From the NCBI GenBank assembly GCA_021030905.1, contig JAGFMI010000003.1:2294001-2358000 (forward strand): a DNA stretch of 64,000 bases. The letters are read 5' to 3'. This document shows, piece by piece, positions 23,092 through 33,186 of this stretch. The position numbers were made by a program, and so were the translations under genes. Within the stretch, counting starts at the first letter, position 1. Each line of letters opens with the position of its first letter. The notes under the pieces were generated by a model. It was not told the DNA's origin, made no database searches, and worked only from the letters and a program-made list of their open reading frames with translations. The stretch comes from Pyrenula massariospora. Its lineage: Eukaryota > Ascomycota > Eurotiomycetes > Pyrenulales > Pyrenulaceae.

Positions 23092-26000
23092 ATGTACGCT
23101 TTGTCAGAACATATTCGACAAGCTTCTGATTACGTGGCGGCAATCAGTCCAAGTGATCTAGAACAGATTTACCGATGGAATTCCGCTCGTCTTGAACATG
23201 TCAAGGAGTGCGTTCATGATTTGATCCTCCAAAGAGCCCAACAACGATTATCGAAGCTTGCGATCCGCTCGTGGGAAGGTAATCTCACATACCATGACCT
23301 TGAAAATTTATCTACGAGACTGGCCGTGCATTTACGGCATTTAGGCGTTCGGCGACGATCTGTCATTCCGTTTAGCTTCGAGAAATCAAAATGGGCTGTC
23401 GTCGCAATAGTCGCCATTCTTAAAGCAGGTGGAGCCTTTGTTGCAATTGATCCATCACATCCACACGAAAGGATTCAGTCAATCCTTAATGATGTTCGTG
23501 CAGAACTGGTAATTTGTGCACCTCGGCATGCACGTTTGTTCCAACGCTTTGTCCACAAAGTCGTGTCTCTCACGGCCAATATCTATCAGCAATTTTCGGA
23601 GGAGATAGATCTTCAGGACTTGGACATAACTCCAAAGGATACAGCATGTATCCTTTATACATCAGGTAGTACGGGTCGGCCTAAAGGGATCGTTCTATCT
23701 CACTCTGCGCTTTCTACAATGGCGGAGACACATGCCCAAGCTCTACATGTTAGTGCCGAGTCTCGAGTCTTTCAATATGCCGCGTATGCTTTCGATGTCA
23801 GCGTCATGGATATTTTTACCACTTTATACCGCGGAGGCTGTATTTGCATCCCGTCGGAGGCAGAGCGAAAGAGTGATATTGTTGGGGCTATGAACAGATT
23901 ACAGGTGAATTGGGCCGATATCACACCAACGGTAGCTTCTTTGCTCAACCCGGACGAGGTGCCCGGATTGAAGACACTAGTTCTCGCGGGAGAAGAAGTC
24001 ACACAAGAGCTCGTTACACGTTGGTCGGAAAGGGTGCGCATGATCAATTGTTATGGGCCAGCTGAAAGTTCTGCTTGCACGGCGTATGAGTATCCTGATC
24101 ATAATTCTACTAGTCGATGCATTGGTCGCGCAATGGCTGGAGCACGTTGTTGGATCGTTGATGCTAATGATCATGACCGTCTGATGCCTATCGGAGCCAT
24201 TGGAGAGCTCGTCGTGGAAGGCAATACACTTGCTGACGGCTATCTCAACAATCCTACAGCAACTGAAGCTGCGTTCGTGCGAAACCTTGCATGGCACAAG
24301 GGTAGCCGATGTCCGTTATTCTATAAGACCGGCGATCTTGCGTATTATGATTCCGATGGTTTAATCATTTTCGTCGGAAGGAAGGACTCACAAGTCAAGA
24401 TTCGTGGCCAGCGTGTCGAATTGAGCGAGATTGAACATTATCTGTCAACGCATTGTCAAGTGGCCAAGAGCGTCGTGAGTTATCCCAAAGATGGGGCTTT
24501 TGCGAAGAAGCTTGTCGCGGTCGTCGAGCTTGAGCATGAAACCGCTCTGCCTGAGTGTAGCGAAATTCATCTAAGTCGAAACAATGCTGACGGCGTCTAC
24601 TCGAAGATTCTTACCAGCTATGTAGCAAATGTCTTGCCATCCTATATGGTGCCGGAGACTTGGCTTTTTGTCGAGGCTTTTCCCTTATCAACCTCTGCGA
24701 AAATTGATCGAAAACGGATCAGCCTCTGGCTTGAATCGGTCAGCAACCATTGCGCGGCGCAGCTTCTTCATACAGCAGCAGAGATTTCACCTCGGATCCC
24801 TCCACACGATGAGCTGGCACTGGATATCAGTACTAGAGTGGCGGAAATTGTCACTCGCGGTGATACTGCAGCCGTTGATGCCCTCAAAGACCGTAACTTT
24901 GAACTAGCTACCATGGGAATAGACTCCATCCAGCTAATGACCCTGTCGACACTGTTATGTCACCAATTTGGGGTAAAGGTCGGGGTAGAGAAGCTCACCC
25001 GGAACGGTATAACGATCCAGGACTTGGCCGAGGAAGTCCGTGGAAATGACTCTAGCTCTGCAGAGACAATCTTCACTCGCACGGATCTGCTTGGTGAAGT
25101 CGAATCATTCCGTATGGAAATGTTGCAATGGAAGCTCGGCACCGTGGCTATCGACCAGACTTCTCAATCATCCATGACGGCCTTTCTCACCGGAGCTACC
25201 GGCTTCCTTGGCACACATATCCTGAAACTTTTGCTTGGGAGTTCGAGGATAATGAAAGTCATCCTGCACGTTCGAGCTGGAAGCGAAGCCAAGGCTCTCA
25301 ATCGTATAATTAGATCCGCGAAGACGGCCCGTTGGTGGCACAACCGTTTCCGTGCAAAACTAGAATGTTGGATCGGTGACCTTGGACTTGCCAATCTTGG
25401 CTTAACAGGCTCACAGTGGGCTTGTCTGACCGGCGACGGGTCTCAAAAGATCGACGTGGTCATTCACAATGGAGCTGCTGTGCGGTGGAATGTCGGCTAT
25501 GACTCTCTCGAGGCTGAGAATGTCACTTCTACCAAAGAGCTCCTTCGAGCTATTTCTCAGCGCTCACACCGTGCAAATTTTGTCTACATCTCTGGAGGCC
25601 AGAAAAATTTAAGTCTTGATGAAGAAGATGATGGAGACAATCTCCGCCAGGCTACAGCATTAAACGGATATAGCCAAACAAAGCTTGTTTCCGAGGTTGT
25701 AGTTAAGGACTTTGCTCGCCATGAGCGAGGGAGATCTCACCAGGTGTCGATTATCAAGCCTGGATATATCATCGGAAATCCGGAAGACGGACTTGCCGAT
25801 ACGAATGACTACATTTGGCGCCTTGTCGCTGGGGCTTTGGAAGTTCAAGGTTACGACAAGAGCGAAGACAAATCATGGCTTTTCATCGCAGATGTAGATC
25901 GAGCCGCTTCTACAGTGCTGGACGCTGCCTTACACCACCGCGATCCGTCTCCATGGGTGACGAAAATACTAGATGGTACGACAATGGAGAGGTTTTGGCA

Positions 26001-26463
26001 GACTATAAAGCGATGTGGTTATCCAATGTCACCGCTAAATCGGCAGGAGTGGCTGACTTCGATGCGCAAAAACGTTGAGGCAAAAGGAGAGGAGCATCCG
26101 CTGTGGCCGGTATCGTACATGCTCGAAGACGGTACTGAGCGGCTCAGCTCTGGCTGCGAGATGCTAATAACTGTGTCTGATGCGAATGAAGAACGTGTCA
26201 AGGCTGCAATCCGACGAAATGTTGAACACCTACAAGTCAAAGAATACCTGCCGAGACCTAGGCTGCTTAATGACTTGAAAATGAAGCTGCATCTCTCGAA
26301 CGCTGAATCTTGGGGACACCCCTCGCGGAGCGCTTTATGGACAATTGAGAGGAATGGTGACCTCTCAAAGCTCGTTGGAATCTTTATTCGGGCATTGTTT
26401 CCTTTGGTATATGCTCCTCCACTTGTTTTGATGATGCATTTATGGCAGCGGATCCGTGATTGA
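23092..26463 (+). CDS. Stand-alone NRPS-like enzyme: adenylation - thiolation - reductase
   Basis: One exon of 1123 residues from the ATG at 23092; the two codons before it start at a TTG. The adenylation domain spans about residues 40-545: TSGSTGRPKG at 190-199, YGPAESS at 321, KTGDLAYYDSDG near 412-423, catalytic Lys in STSAKIDR at K537. The thiolation domain has ATMGIDSIQL with the phosphopantetheine Ser at S612. The reductase (thioester reductase, extended SDR) has TGATGFLG at 700-707, a Ser in VYISGG at 834 and Y860-xxx-K864. There is no condensation domain, so the enzyme should load one acid as AMP ester, hold it on the carrier and release it as aldehyde or alcohol with NADPH. FDVSVMD at 234-240 keeps the Asp that usually binds an alpha-amino group. 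The last about 25 residues form a hydrophobic helix, unusual for the class. It resembles an L-aminoadipate reductase layout but is shorter and lacks the N-terminal region of that enzyme. Confidence 0.93.
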   Translation: MYALSEHIRQASDYVAAISPSDLEQIYRWNSARLEHVKECVHDLILQRAQQRLSKLAIRSWEGNLTYHDLENLSTRLAVHLRHLGVRRRSVIPFSFEKSKWAVVAIVAILKAGGAFVAIDPSHPHERIQSILNDVRAELVICAPRHARLFQRFVHKVVSLTANIYQQFSEEIDLQDLDITPKDTACILYTSGSTGRPKGIVLSHSALSTMAETHAQALHVSAESRVFQYAAYAFDVSVMDIFTTLYRGGCICIPSEAERKSDIVGAMNRLQVNWADITPTVASLLNPDEVPGLKTLVLAGEEVTQELVTRWSERVRMINCYGPAESSACTAYEYPDHNSTSRCIGRAMAGARCWIVDANDHDRLMPIGAIGELVVEGNTLADGYLNNPTATEAAFVRNLAWHKGSRCPLFYKTGDLAYYDSDGLIIFVGRKDSQVKIRGQRVELSEIEHYLSTHCQVAKSVVSYPKDGAFAKKLVAVVELEHETALPECSEIHLSRNNADGVYSKILTSYVANVLPSYMVPETWLFVEAFPLSTSAKIDRKRISLWLESVSNHCAAQLLHTAAEISPRIPPHDELALDISTRVAEIVTRGDTAAVDALKDRNFELATMGIDSIQLMTLSTLLCHQFGVKVGVEKLTRNGITIQDLAEEVRGNDSSSAETIFTRTDLLGEVESFRMEMLQWKLGTVAIDQTSQSSMTAFLTGATGFLGTHILKLLLGSSRIMKVILHVRAGSEAKALNRIIRSAKTARWWHNRFRAKLECWIGDLGLANLGLTGSQWACLTGDGSQKIDVVIHNGAAVRWNVGYDSLEAENVTSTKELLRAISQRSHRANFVYISGGQKNLSLDEEDDGDNLRQATALNGYSQTKLVSEVVVKDFARHERGRSHQVSIIKPGYIIGNPEDGLADTNDYIWRLVAGALEVQGYDKSEDKSWLFIADVDRAASTVLDAALHHRDPSPWVTKILDGTTMERFWQTIKRCGYPMSPLNRQEWLTSMRKNVEAKGEEHPLWPVSYMLEDGTERLSSGCEMLITVSDANEERVKAAIRRNVEHLQVKEYLPRPRLLNDLKMKLHLSNAESWGHPSRSALWTIERNGDLSKLVGIFIRALFPLVYAPPLVLMMHLWQRIRD

Positions 26464-27324
26464 AGGAGACGAGCCGGCAACGGCTTTTATGGTCCAAACA
26501 GGACCTAGAACAGTGAAACCGCGGTATTATCATCAAGGGCATTTTCATCGAACGCTCCTCTCACAACTTAAATGAACCCCCTTCAGCGGCGAGTGGCTTC
26601 CCTTTGAAAATTTTAGATCTCGAATTACATCTGTAAAGATTTTCAATTCACAGAGCGAAAAAGGATTTAAAGATTGAAAAACAAGGCAGTCATTTATCTC
26701 GAGGTTTTGCTGTAACACAAAAGCAGTGGGCTCAGTAGATATAGATAGTGGCCACAAGGCATTGCATGACAGTGCTCGTAGAGATTCCCACCAAGTAGCC
26801 AGTAGAGCTTCCCCGTCTGCTCAACCTCACTTTTGTCTGTGGAGGTAGTCTGATGCTGTTGTGTGTTTAAGCGCTCCCTCTTCTGTAGAGTTATGTCATC
26901 TCCTGTAACGTCCATAGTAGTCTTAATTTAATCTCATGCCTCGAGTGTTGATCAGACTTCGCGGCAGCGTTCTGGAGAAAGCATCCCTAACATTTCCGGA
27001 GCTGCCGACACCAGCCCCTCTGTTCGCCTCCTCCATCTCGGGAATACATAAGGACCAAATCTTCCCTCTAACTTGGCAACTTCGCTCTTTCCCTGGAGCC
27101 ACCTTCGCCTGGCTGCATAATTGTTGTCAACGCCTTTGTATACCCCGTCATATCATCCAACCTCGGTAGATCTACCACATTTCACCCGTACACTAGACAC
27201 CGCCAACAACATATCCCCAAATACCGATACTAAGCACGACCACCTTTTGGAAGTTTATTACGGCTCCCAAATAAGCAATCTACCATCGGGCGTTGCTGAC
27301 ACCTACATGCTACAGGATCAAACG
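26464..27324. other. Gene-free stretch
   Basis: About 860 bp between the NRPS-like gene and the second aldo-keto reductase, both on the plus strand. Short frames only; the last part is the likely promoter of the reductase. Confidence 0.5.
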
Positions 27325-28781
27325 ATGGAAAGCTACAGCGTGGATACGGACATCAAGGTATGTGGTACAATGACCTTAAATAGGCCTTTTCTCTCTTCTC
27401 TCCAATCTCCTTCCCTTCAGGTACACCTGTTCATCTCAGTGCTCGCTCGGGATGCTTGCGAGTGTCATGTCCATGTGTAGTAAATGATAAGCCATTGGGA
27501 ACGTGGTAGGCTGCAGGTCTGAAAGTGACGTGTGGCGCGGTAGTTAGCGAACGGCAAGACGATGCCGGCGATCCAGCTAGGGGTATATGAGATGAGTGAA
27601 AAGGAAACGACAAAGGCTGTCGAGTGGGCAATTGAGGTGAGTTGCCTTGAATCTGCTCTGACGAGGATTCTATCTAGTCTCTGAGATTGATCAAAAAGTT
27701 GACATTTGTTTGTAGGCCAAGTATAGAGGGTGAGCTCCCTTTGCTTCTCGTTCCTATCTGGCTACTATTCAAGTCTCTAGGCGAGGCACGCCTTTGCCTC
27801 TCTTAGACTAGACTTACCTTTTCATTGCTTCCTGTTCTAAACGTTCGACCCGACTAAGCTTGCCCTCTCCCCACCCCCCCAGCTTCGACTCGGCCTCCTT
27901 ATATGAGAACGAACACGCCGCCGGCCTGATCATCGCTTCCTATCAAGCCTTAAATCCATCTGTACCTCCCATCCACTTCACCACCAAGCTCAGCCCCTAC
28001 ACGCCTCCTTCCGAGGTCCCGTCCTCAATTCTGACTTCTCTCCGCCTCTCCCACCTTCATACCATCCCTCTCTACCTCATCCACTCTCCGCATGGCGGCC
28101 AGGCCGCGCGCCTTTCCACATGGAACTCCATCTGCGATGCCATCGACGCGGGCCACATCAGAAGTGGCGGCGTCTCGAACTTTGGGATAAGGCATCTAAA
28201 GGAGCTGATCGAGGCGAAGCCAAAGTATTTGCCGCTAGTCAACCAGATCGAGATGCACCCCTTCATCTATAGGACCAGGAAGGAGTTGGTGGACTTTTGC
28301 GGGGAGCATGGCATTGTAGTGCAGGCGTAAGTGGACTACTTGGGCTTTGTTGGGCATGAGCTGACTGGCCAAAGATATGCGCCGTTGACGAGAGGCGAGA
28401 GGTTGGACAATGTGACTCTCAAGCAGTTAGCTGCGAGGAAACGATGCAGTGTTGCGCAAATACTGGTTAGATGGAGCTTGCAGAAAGGGTAAGCCGGAAG
28501 CTTTCCTCTAGTGGCATTCGAGTCATGGCTGACTTGCTGGATGACTAGGTTCTGCGTGCTGCCAAAGAGTGTGAAGAAGCAGCGCATTTTGGAGAATTGC
28601 AACGTGGCGGATTTGCAACTGAGCGAGGACGAGATGGAGGAGCTGGATAGCTTGGATGAGGGTTTGTGCACCGGTATGTTTGAGACCTCCGTGCTGCGTA
28701 CAAGCTGGGACAGGGAAAAAAGAAGCGAAGAATACTGCTGCTGACTTAAACATAGACTGGAATCCGCTTGACGTCGAGTAG
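27325..28781 (+). CDS. Aldo-keto reductase (second), seven exons
   Basis: Exons 27325-27357, 27544-27636, 27716-27729, 27883-28326, 28375-28488, 28549-28673 and 28756-28781 join in frame to 282 residues. Exon 3 is only 14 nt. The tetrad is complete: D49 and Y54 in FDSASLYENE, K82 in TTKLSPY, H114 in LIHSPHGG. SGGVSNFG, VNQIEMHPF, QAYAPLTRG and the cofactor block LPKSVKKQRI follow, ending in TDWNPLDVE. This is the compact prokaryote/plant-like AKR form of about 280 residues, different from the 357-residue enzyme at 17 kb, so the two are not recent duplicates. It should reduce aldehydes or ketones with NADPH. Position just downstream of the NRPS-like reductase suggests a role on its product. 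The unusual exon number makes single junctions less certain, but phase and consensus agree at all six. Confidence 0.85.
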
Positions 28782-29651
28782 AAGATCTCATTTAGCCAAC
28801 TTCATGATAGGAAAGAGTGCGCAATGGTCTGACGGTGGCTGCATAGATCCTCGAGGGAAGGATTGGTTGAAAGCGGCACCAAAGAAACTTGGCAGTGGCT
28901 TTACCAGAACGAAGGTCTATGGAAGAGGCTACGAGAATGAAATACAAGGCAGCATGAAAGACTGTTCTTGATTTGTTAGTAGTATTAAACAGGAGAATAT
29001 TGAAAAGGCGTCGCTACGAATTGGCCGGAAGGGTGATCCATAAATTTTAGACAAAGCTGAGTGCTGGAATAGAGCCATCAGGGTCGTCATGAAGCCTCTT
29101 AGAATTTCTTGGAGAACTTGATCTTGTATGTCATCTTTGATGTCTTTCCTTGTTTGCATCAAGATGGATTTGCTTGAAAAGGTACCCAGAAGACCGCCGC
29201 AGTTCACGAAACCGACGCGGTGGAGATATGACGCGTTGAGGCGCGCTCCTCCAATTGCTGCCTCTAAGTAGCGTTCGTTGCCTGCAGATAATACAAACTT
29301 TGAGGTATCTGTGATGACATGACTTTTCCTCGTCTCCAAAAGTAAGCTTAGTAAATGCATGTCATATCTTGGAGAGGTGATTGGCGTCTTTATCAAGGCA
29401 AACTTCGAAATGTCTCGTGGAAAAGTCGACGGCCAAAACTAGCCGCGAAAACCTGGACCGGAAACCACTCTTAGCATCCAACTTAGCAAGGAAAGGGATT
29501 CAGCGTAATGGCGCTCTATAGCAGGAGCTATTAACTTTCAAGATTGACTCTCTCAACAGCTTGCTTCAGAGAGCAGGATCAATTTTGCCGGCTTCTTTAG
29601 ATTCCAATTAGGAAACCACCGATCGGGATCTCTTTCATCAGCCGTAGCATT
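28782..29651. other. Intergenic with one unassigned minus-strand open frame
   Basis: A minus-strand frame at 29396-28929 stays open for about 155 codons with fairly coding-like composition. It starts at a TTG (first ATG at 29360) and has no domain I recognise. It may be chance, a decayed gene, or an exon of an unrecognised one. Nothing else was seen before TDP1. Confidence 0.35.
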
Positions 29652-31550
29652 ATGGCAGATAGACCGGCCAAGAAAGCCAAGCTCGACCCTGACAATGACC
29701 ATCCGCTGCAGACCGCTTCTGTGAACCCCAAACTCGTCCGAAGCCTACGGGCCGGGTTCTTGTCTTCTCTGCAACGGGGTGTAAGTCCACCGCCGCGAAA
29801 AGCAGCGGACAATGTGGATTCTGTCCCAGAACCAAAGACTGGTCTCTTGGAGGAGCCGATGCACCAAGCTTCTGAAGACAAAGCGGGGCCATTTCGGCCT
29901 GAGCAAGCAACGACTGCTACGATGGAATCGCTTGCGTCTGGGAAGGAAAATGTCTCTAAGGTCATCAGATCTCCATTTCAATTGACGAGAATCAGAGACT
30001 TGCCAGCCGAGGACAATCAAGACACGGTTAGTATTGGCGATCTCATCTGCGACCCCATGATTAAGGAAGTATGGTTGTTTGATTATCTATTCGACCCGGA
30101 TTGGATCGTGCAAAATCTCGACCCCGACACTCAGTCTCTAACGAAAATTGTTCTCGTCCATGGCTCATGGCGTGCTGAGGAAAACAATCGCATTCACATT
30201 GTCGATGCCTGTTCTCGCTATCCTTCCATGTCTCATGTCACGGCCTATATCCCCGATGCTTTCGGAACTCATCATACAAAGATGATGGTGCTCTTCCGAC
30301 ACGACGATACATGCGAGGTTGTCATTCATACCGCAAACATGATCCCTCAAGATTGGAGAAACATGACTCAGGGTCTCTGGCGAACTGGGCAGTTGCGGCG
30401 GCTATCGCAGTCGCTGGACTTGAGCTCTCCAGTAAACTCGATAGCGACACCCGTGATCAAAGATACTCCAAACGAAGAGCTCGGTGATATGCAAACCTTC
30501 GGAAGTGGAGAACGCTTCAAGCATGATCTGCTGCTTTACCTGAAAGCCTACACAGATAAATCGGGCAAACCAAAACTTTCAGACTTGGTCAAGCAGATCG
30601 GGTTGTACGACTTCTCTAGTGTAAGGGGAGCTCTTGTCGCATCGGCCCCGAGAAAGATCCCCTACCATGCAATCCAATCGAAAAGGCCATTATTTGGATG
30701 GCCTAGCCTGCAACGTGTCTTGCACAACGTTCCTATGCCTGCTCCCAATCCAGGCGAGGCAGCTCATGTTGTCGCCCAGGTGTCTAGCATCGCCACCTTG
30801 GGATCAACAGATAAATGGCTTACAGAGATGCTGATACCCTCTCAGAGCACAGTGTCGACTTCTACAAGAACTTCTAAAGATACTACCAAGCCAGGCTTGT
30901 CAGTTCTATATCCCACGCCTCGGACAATACGGAACAGCTTAGATGGCTACAGATCAGGGGCCTCGATCCACTTGAAGCTTGACTCTGCACCAGCGCAAAA
31001 ACAAATCGCGTGGTTACGGCCGTACCTGTGCGATTGGAGCAGGTCAAATTCCGAGCCTGATGTAGAGTCTCTGAGCGCTGGAAGATCGATCGCTGCACCT
31101 CATATCAAGACATACATTCGATATCGGTCATCTCCCTTGCCACCTCCATCCTCAACTCTTTCTCAAGGAGATGGTGAAACGAGTCCCAGAAATGCCCGCC
31201 AAGAAATTGACTGGGCACTGCTTACCTCTGCAAATCTCTCTACTCAGGCGTGGGGAAGCGTCGGCAAGGACGAAGTGGTGATCAAGAGCTATGAGCTTGG
31301 AGTGCTAGTCTGGCCCGAGCTCTATGGTTCTGGTGCTAAAATGGTGCCTACCTTCAAGAAAGACGCTCCGGATATTGTTGAGAAAGATGATGGAGAGAAT
31401 GATCAAGTCCTCATTGGTCTGCGAATGCCTTATGATCTGCCATTATGTCCGTACAAAGCTGGTCAAGACCCGTGGTGTGCTACTCTGCGAGCCGGATATA
31501 CAGACCCGGATCGTTTCGGAGGAGTTTGGCGCGGATCCGGTGGCAGGTAA
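29652..31550 (+). CDS. tdp1: Tyrosyl-DNA phosphodiesterase 1
   Basis: A single exon of 632 residues. The two HKD half-motifs that define the family are present: H208-x-K210 in GTHHTKMMVLF with the following VIHTANMIPQDW, and H484-x-K486 in APHIKTYIRY followed by LLTSANLSTQAWG. The leading about 125 residues are a low-complexity, basic tail (PAKKAKL resembles a nuclear localisation signal). TDP1 removes tyrosine peptides left on 3' DNA ends by trapped topoisomerase I, in the nucleus. Length and motif spacing fit fungal homologues. One in-frame ATG at 29652 starts the protein. As a DNA-repair gene it marks the edge of the upstream metabolic cluster. Confidence 0.95.
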   Translation: MADRPAKKAKLDPDNDHPLQTASVNPKLVRSLRAGFLSSLQRGVSPPPRKAADNVDSVPEPKTGLLEEPMHQASEDKAGPFRPEQATTATMESLASGKENVSKVIRSPFQLTRIRDLPAEDNQDTVSIGDLICDPMIKEVWLFDYLFDPDWIVQNLDPDTQSLTKIVLVHGSWRAEENNRIHIVDACSRYPSMSHVTAYIPDAFGTHHTKMMVLFRHDDTCEVVIHTANMIPQDWRNMTQGLWRTGQLRRLSQSLDLSSPVNSIATPVIKDTPNEELGDMQTFGSGERFKHDLLLYLKAYTDKSGKPKLSDLVKQIGLYDFSSVRGALVASAPRKIPYHAIQSKRPLFGWPSLQRVLHNVPMPAPNPGEAAHVVAQVSSIATLGSTDKWLTEMLIPSQSTVSTSTRTSKDTTKPGLSVLYPTPRTIRNSLDGYRSGASIHLKLDSAPAQKQIAWLRPYLCDWSRSNSEPDVESLSAGRSIAAPHIKTYIRYRSSPLPPPSSTLSQGDGETSPRNARQEIDWALLTSANLSTQAWGSVGKDEVVIKSYELGVLVWPELYGSGAKMVPTFKKDAPDIVEKDDGENDQVLIGLRMPYDLPLCPYKAGQDPWCATLRAGYTDPDRFGGVWRGSGGR

Positions 31551-31973
31551 GGGAATTGCTGAGGGTCACCATCTGGTAATCATCTACCATTTCCAGCCAG
31601 CTAAATATTGCGAGGCACATCAAGCATGCTTTCTTCTGAACGAACCAAGTGCGGAGTCGTTCTCTAACTACTCCGCATCTCCTTTCACCCTCCTCGCTTG
31701 TCAGTCTCCGCACTATCTAGGTCCTCCAACTTTGACGGCACAGCTCGTCTTGACTCCGCACGCGGCCTGCTTGTTCGAGCAGTATCAGACTTCCATCACT
31801 GTGATGCTATATAAACTATCTTGTTTCTAATGATTAAATTTGATGAGATTGACTTGCAAGAGATACAATTTAGACGCTTGTGCCTACTTTTTGTTTTGCA
31901 TTGCCCTGAATTATCTTTATAACCTCGTTTCCATCCTAAGCGGCGATCCCCACAACGGCGAGACTTGCCAATA
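31551..31973. other. Intergenic
   Basis: About 420 bp between TDP1 and the dehydrogenase. A + frame that overlaps the TDP1 end runs through it but is a shadow. No other feature seen. Confidence 0.5.
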
Positions 31974-33132
31974 ATGGAAACCGGCATCCCTCCGGGAGAC
32001 ATCGGCTTCATTGGCGTAGGCGCCATGGGTCGGCCCATGCTTGGCCATCTCGTCAAGAAATTCACCCCTGAAAAGCACATTTACATCTATGACATTGTTC
32101 CATCTCTCGTTGAAGACATCTGCAAAGAACATCAAGATGCCGTATCACCAGCGGAGAATCCCAAAGCTATTGCGGAAAAATGCGTATGCACATCCCCTCT
32201 CCTTCCACCATCCTCGTTTCAACCCCCGTCATTCACTTAGCCAAATCCTAACAACTTCCCGGTAGAGCATAATATTCACCATGGTCCCCGAAGGCCCCGA
32301 CGCCCGCGCCGTCTACCTCGACCCCACCACCGGCCTCCTCTCCACCCCCCACCCCGCCCGACTCTACATCGACTGCTCCACCATCGACCTTGCCACCTCC
32401 CGCGCCATCGCCGCCGCCGTCCACCACACCCCATCCCCCTCTGCACAATCAACATACATCTCCGCCCCCGTCTCCGGCGGCACCCTCGGCGCCCGCAACG
32501 GCACGCTCTCCTTCTTCCTCGGCCTGCCCCCCACATCCCCCCTCCTCCCCCCCCTCACCACCCTCCTGCAACCCATGTCCCGCACCCTCATCCCCTGCGG
32601 CGGCCCCCCAACATCCGGCCTCGCCGCAAAACTCTCCAACAACTACCTCTCCGGCCTCCTCGCGATCCTGGTCTCCGAGGCCTACATGCTCGGCATGTCC
32701 GCCGGCCTCTCCCCCGTGATCCTCCACCGCGTGTTCGCCGCCGGCACGGCCCAAAACACCATCTCTGACAAATTCTGTCCGGTGCCGGGGGTGGTGCGGG
32801 ACGCGCCGAGTAGTCGGGGGTATGAGGGGGGGTTTCGGGTGGGGCTGATGAGGAAGGATTTAGGCCTGGCGGTGGAGATGGGGAGGGAGGGGGGCGTGGA
32901 GTTAAAGAGTCAGGGGTGGGGGGTGGGGGTTTATGAGGGGGCGTGTGGGGAGGGGGGGTGTGTGGGGAGGGATAATCGGGTGGTTTATCGGTTTTTGGGG
33001 GGTGTGGAGGAGTGGGAGGGGAGGGGGGAGTGGGAGGCTGGGGGGTATGGGGAGGGGGATAGGGGGGAGGGGAAGGAGGAGGGAGGTGGGAAGGGGAAAG
33101 AGGTTAGTCCGCATGTGGAACGGCCCGAGTGA
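31974..33132 (+). CDS. 3-hydroxyisobutyrate dehydrogenase-like protein
   Basis: Exons 31974-32183 and 32266-33132, with an 82-nt GTATGC/TAG intron carrying a CTAAC branch site, encode 358 residues. The Rossmann head is GDIGFIGVGAMGRPM. The substrate block is APVSGGTLGARNGTLSFF and the catalytic Lys sits in GLAAKLSNNYLSG; both are hallmarks of the beta-hydroxyacid dehydrogenase family. The segment YEGGFRVGLMRKDLGLA is the conserved C-terminal helix. The enzyme would oxidise 3-hydroxyisobutyrate to methylmalonate semialdehyde with NAD in valine breakdown, or a related hydroxyacid. The N-terminus shows no clear mitochondrial presequence. After about residue 310 the protein turns into a Gly/Glu/Lys-rich tail caused by an abrupt switch from C-rich to G-rich coding sequence near 32780, so the last about 40 residues are probably disordered. 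An alternative 3' intron cannot be excluded. Confidence 0.85.
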
Positions 33133-33186
33133 AATGGGTCCTTGACGGCCGTCTGTCTATTATTTTCCACTTTCATATTGTATGCA

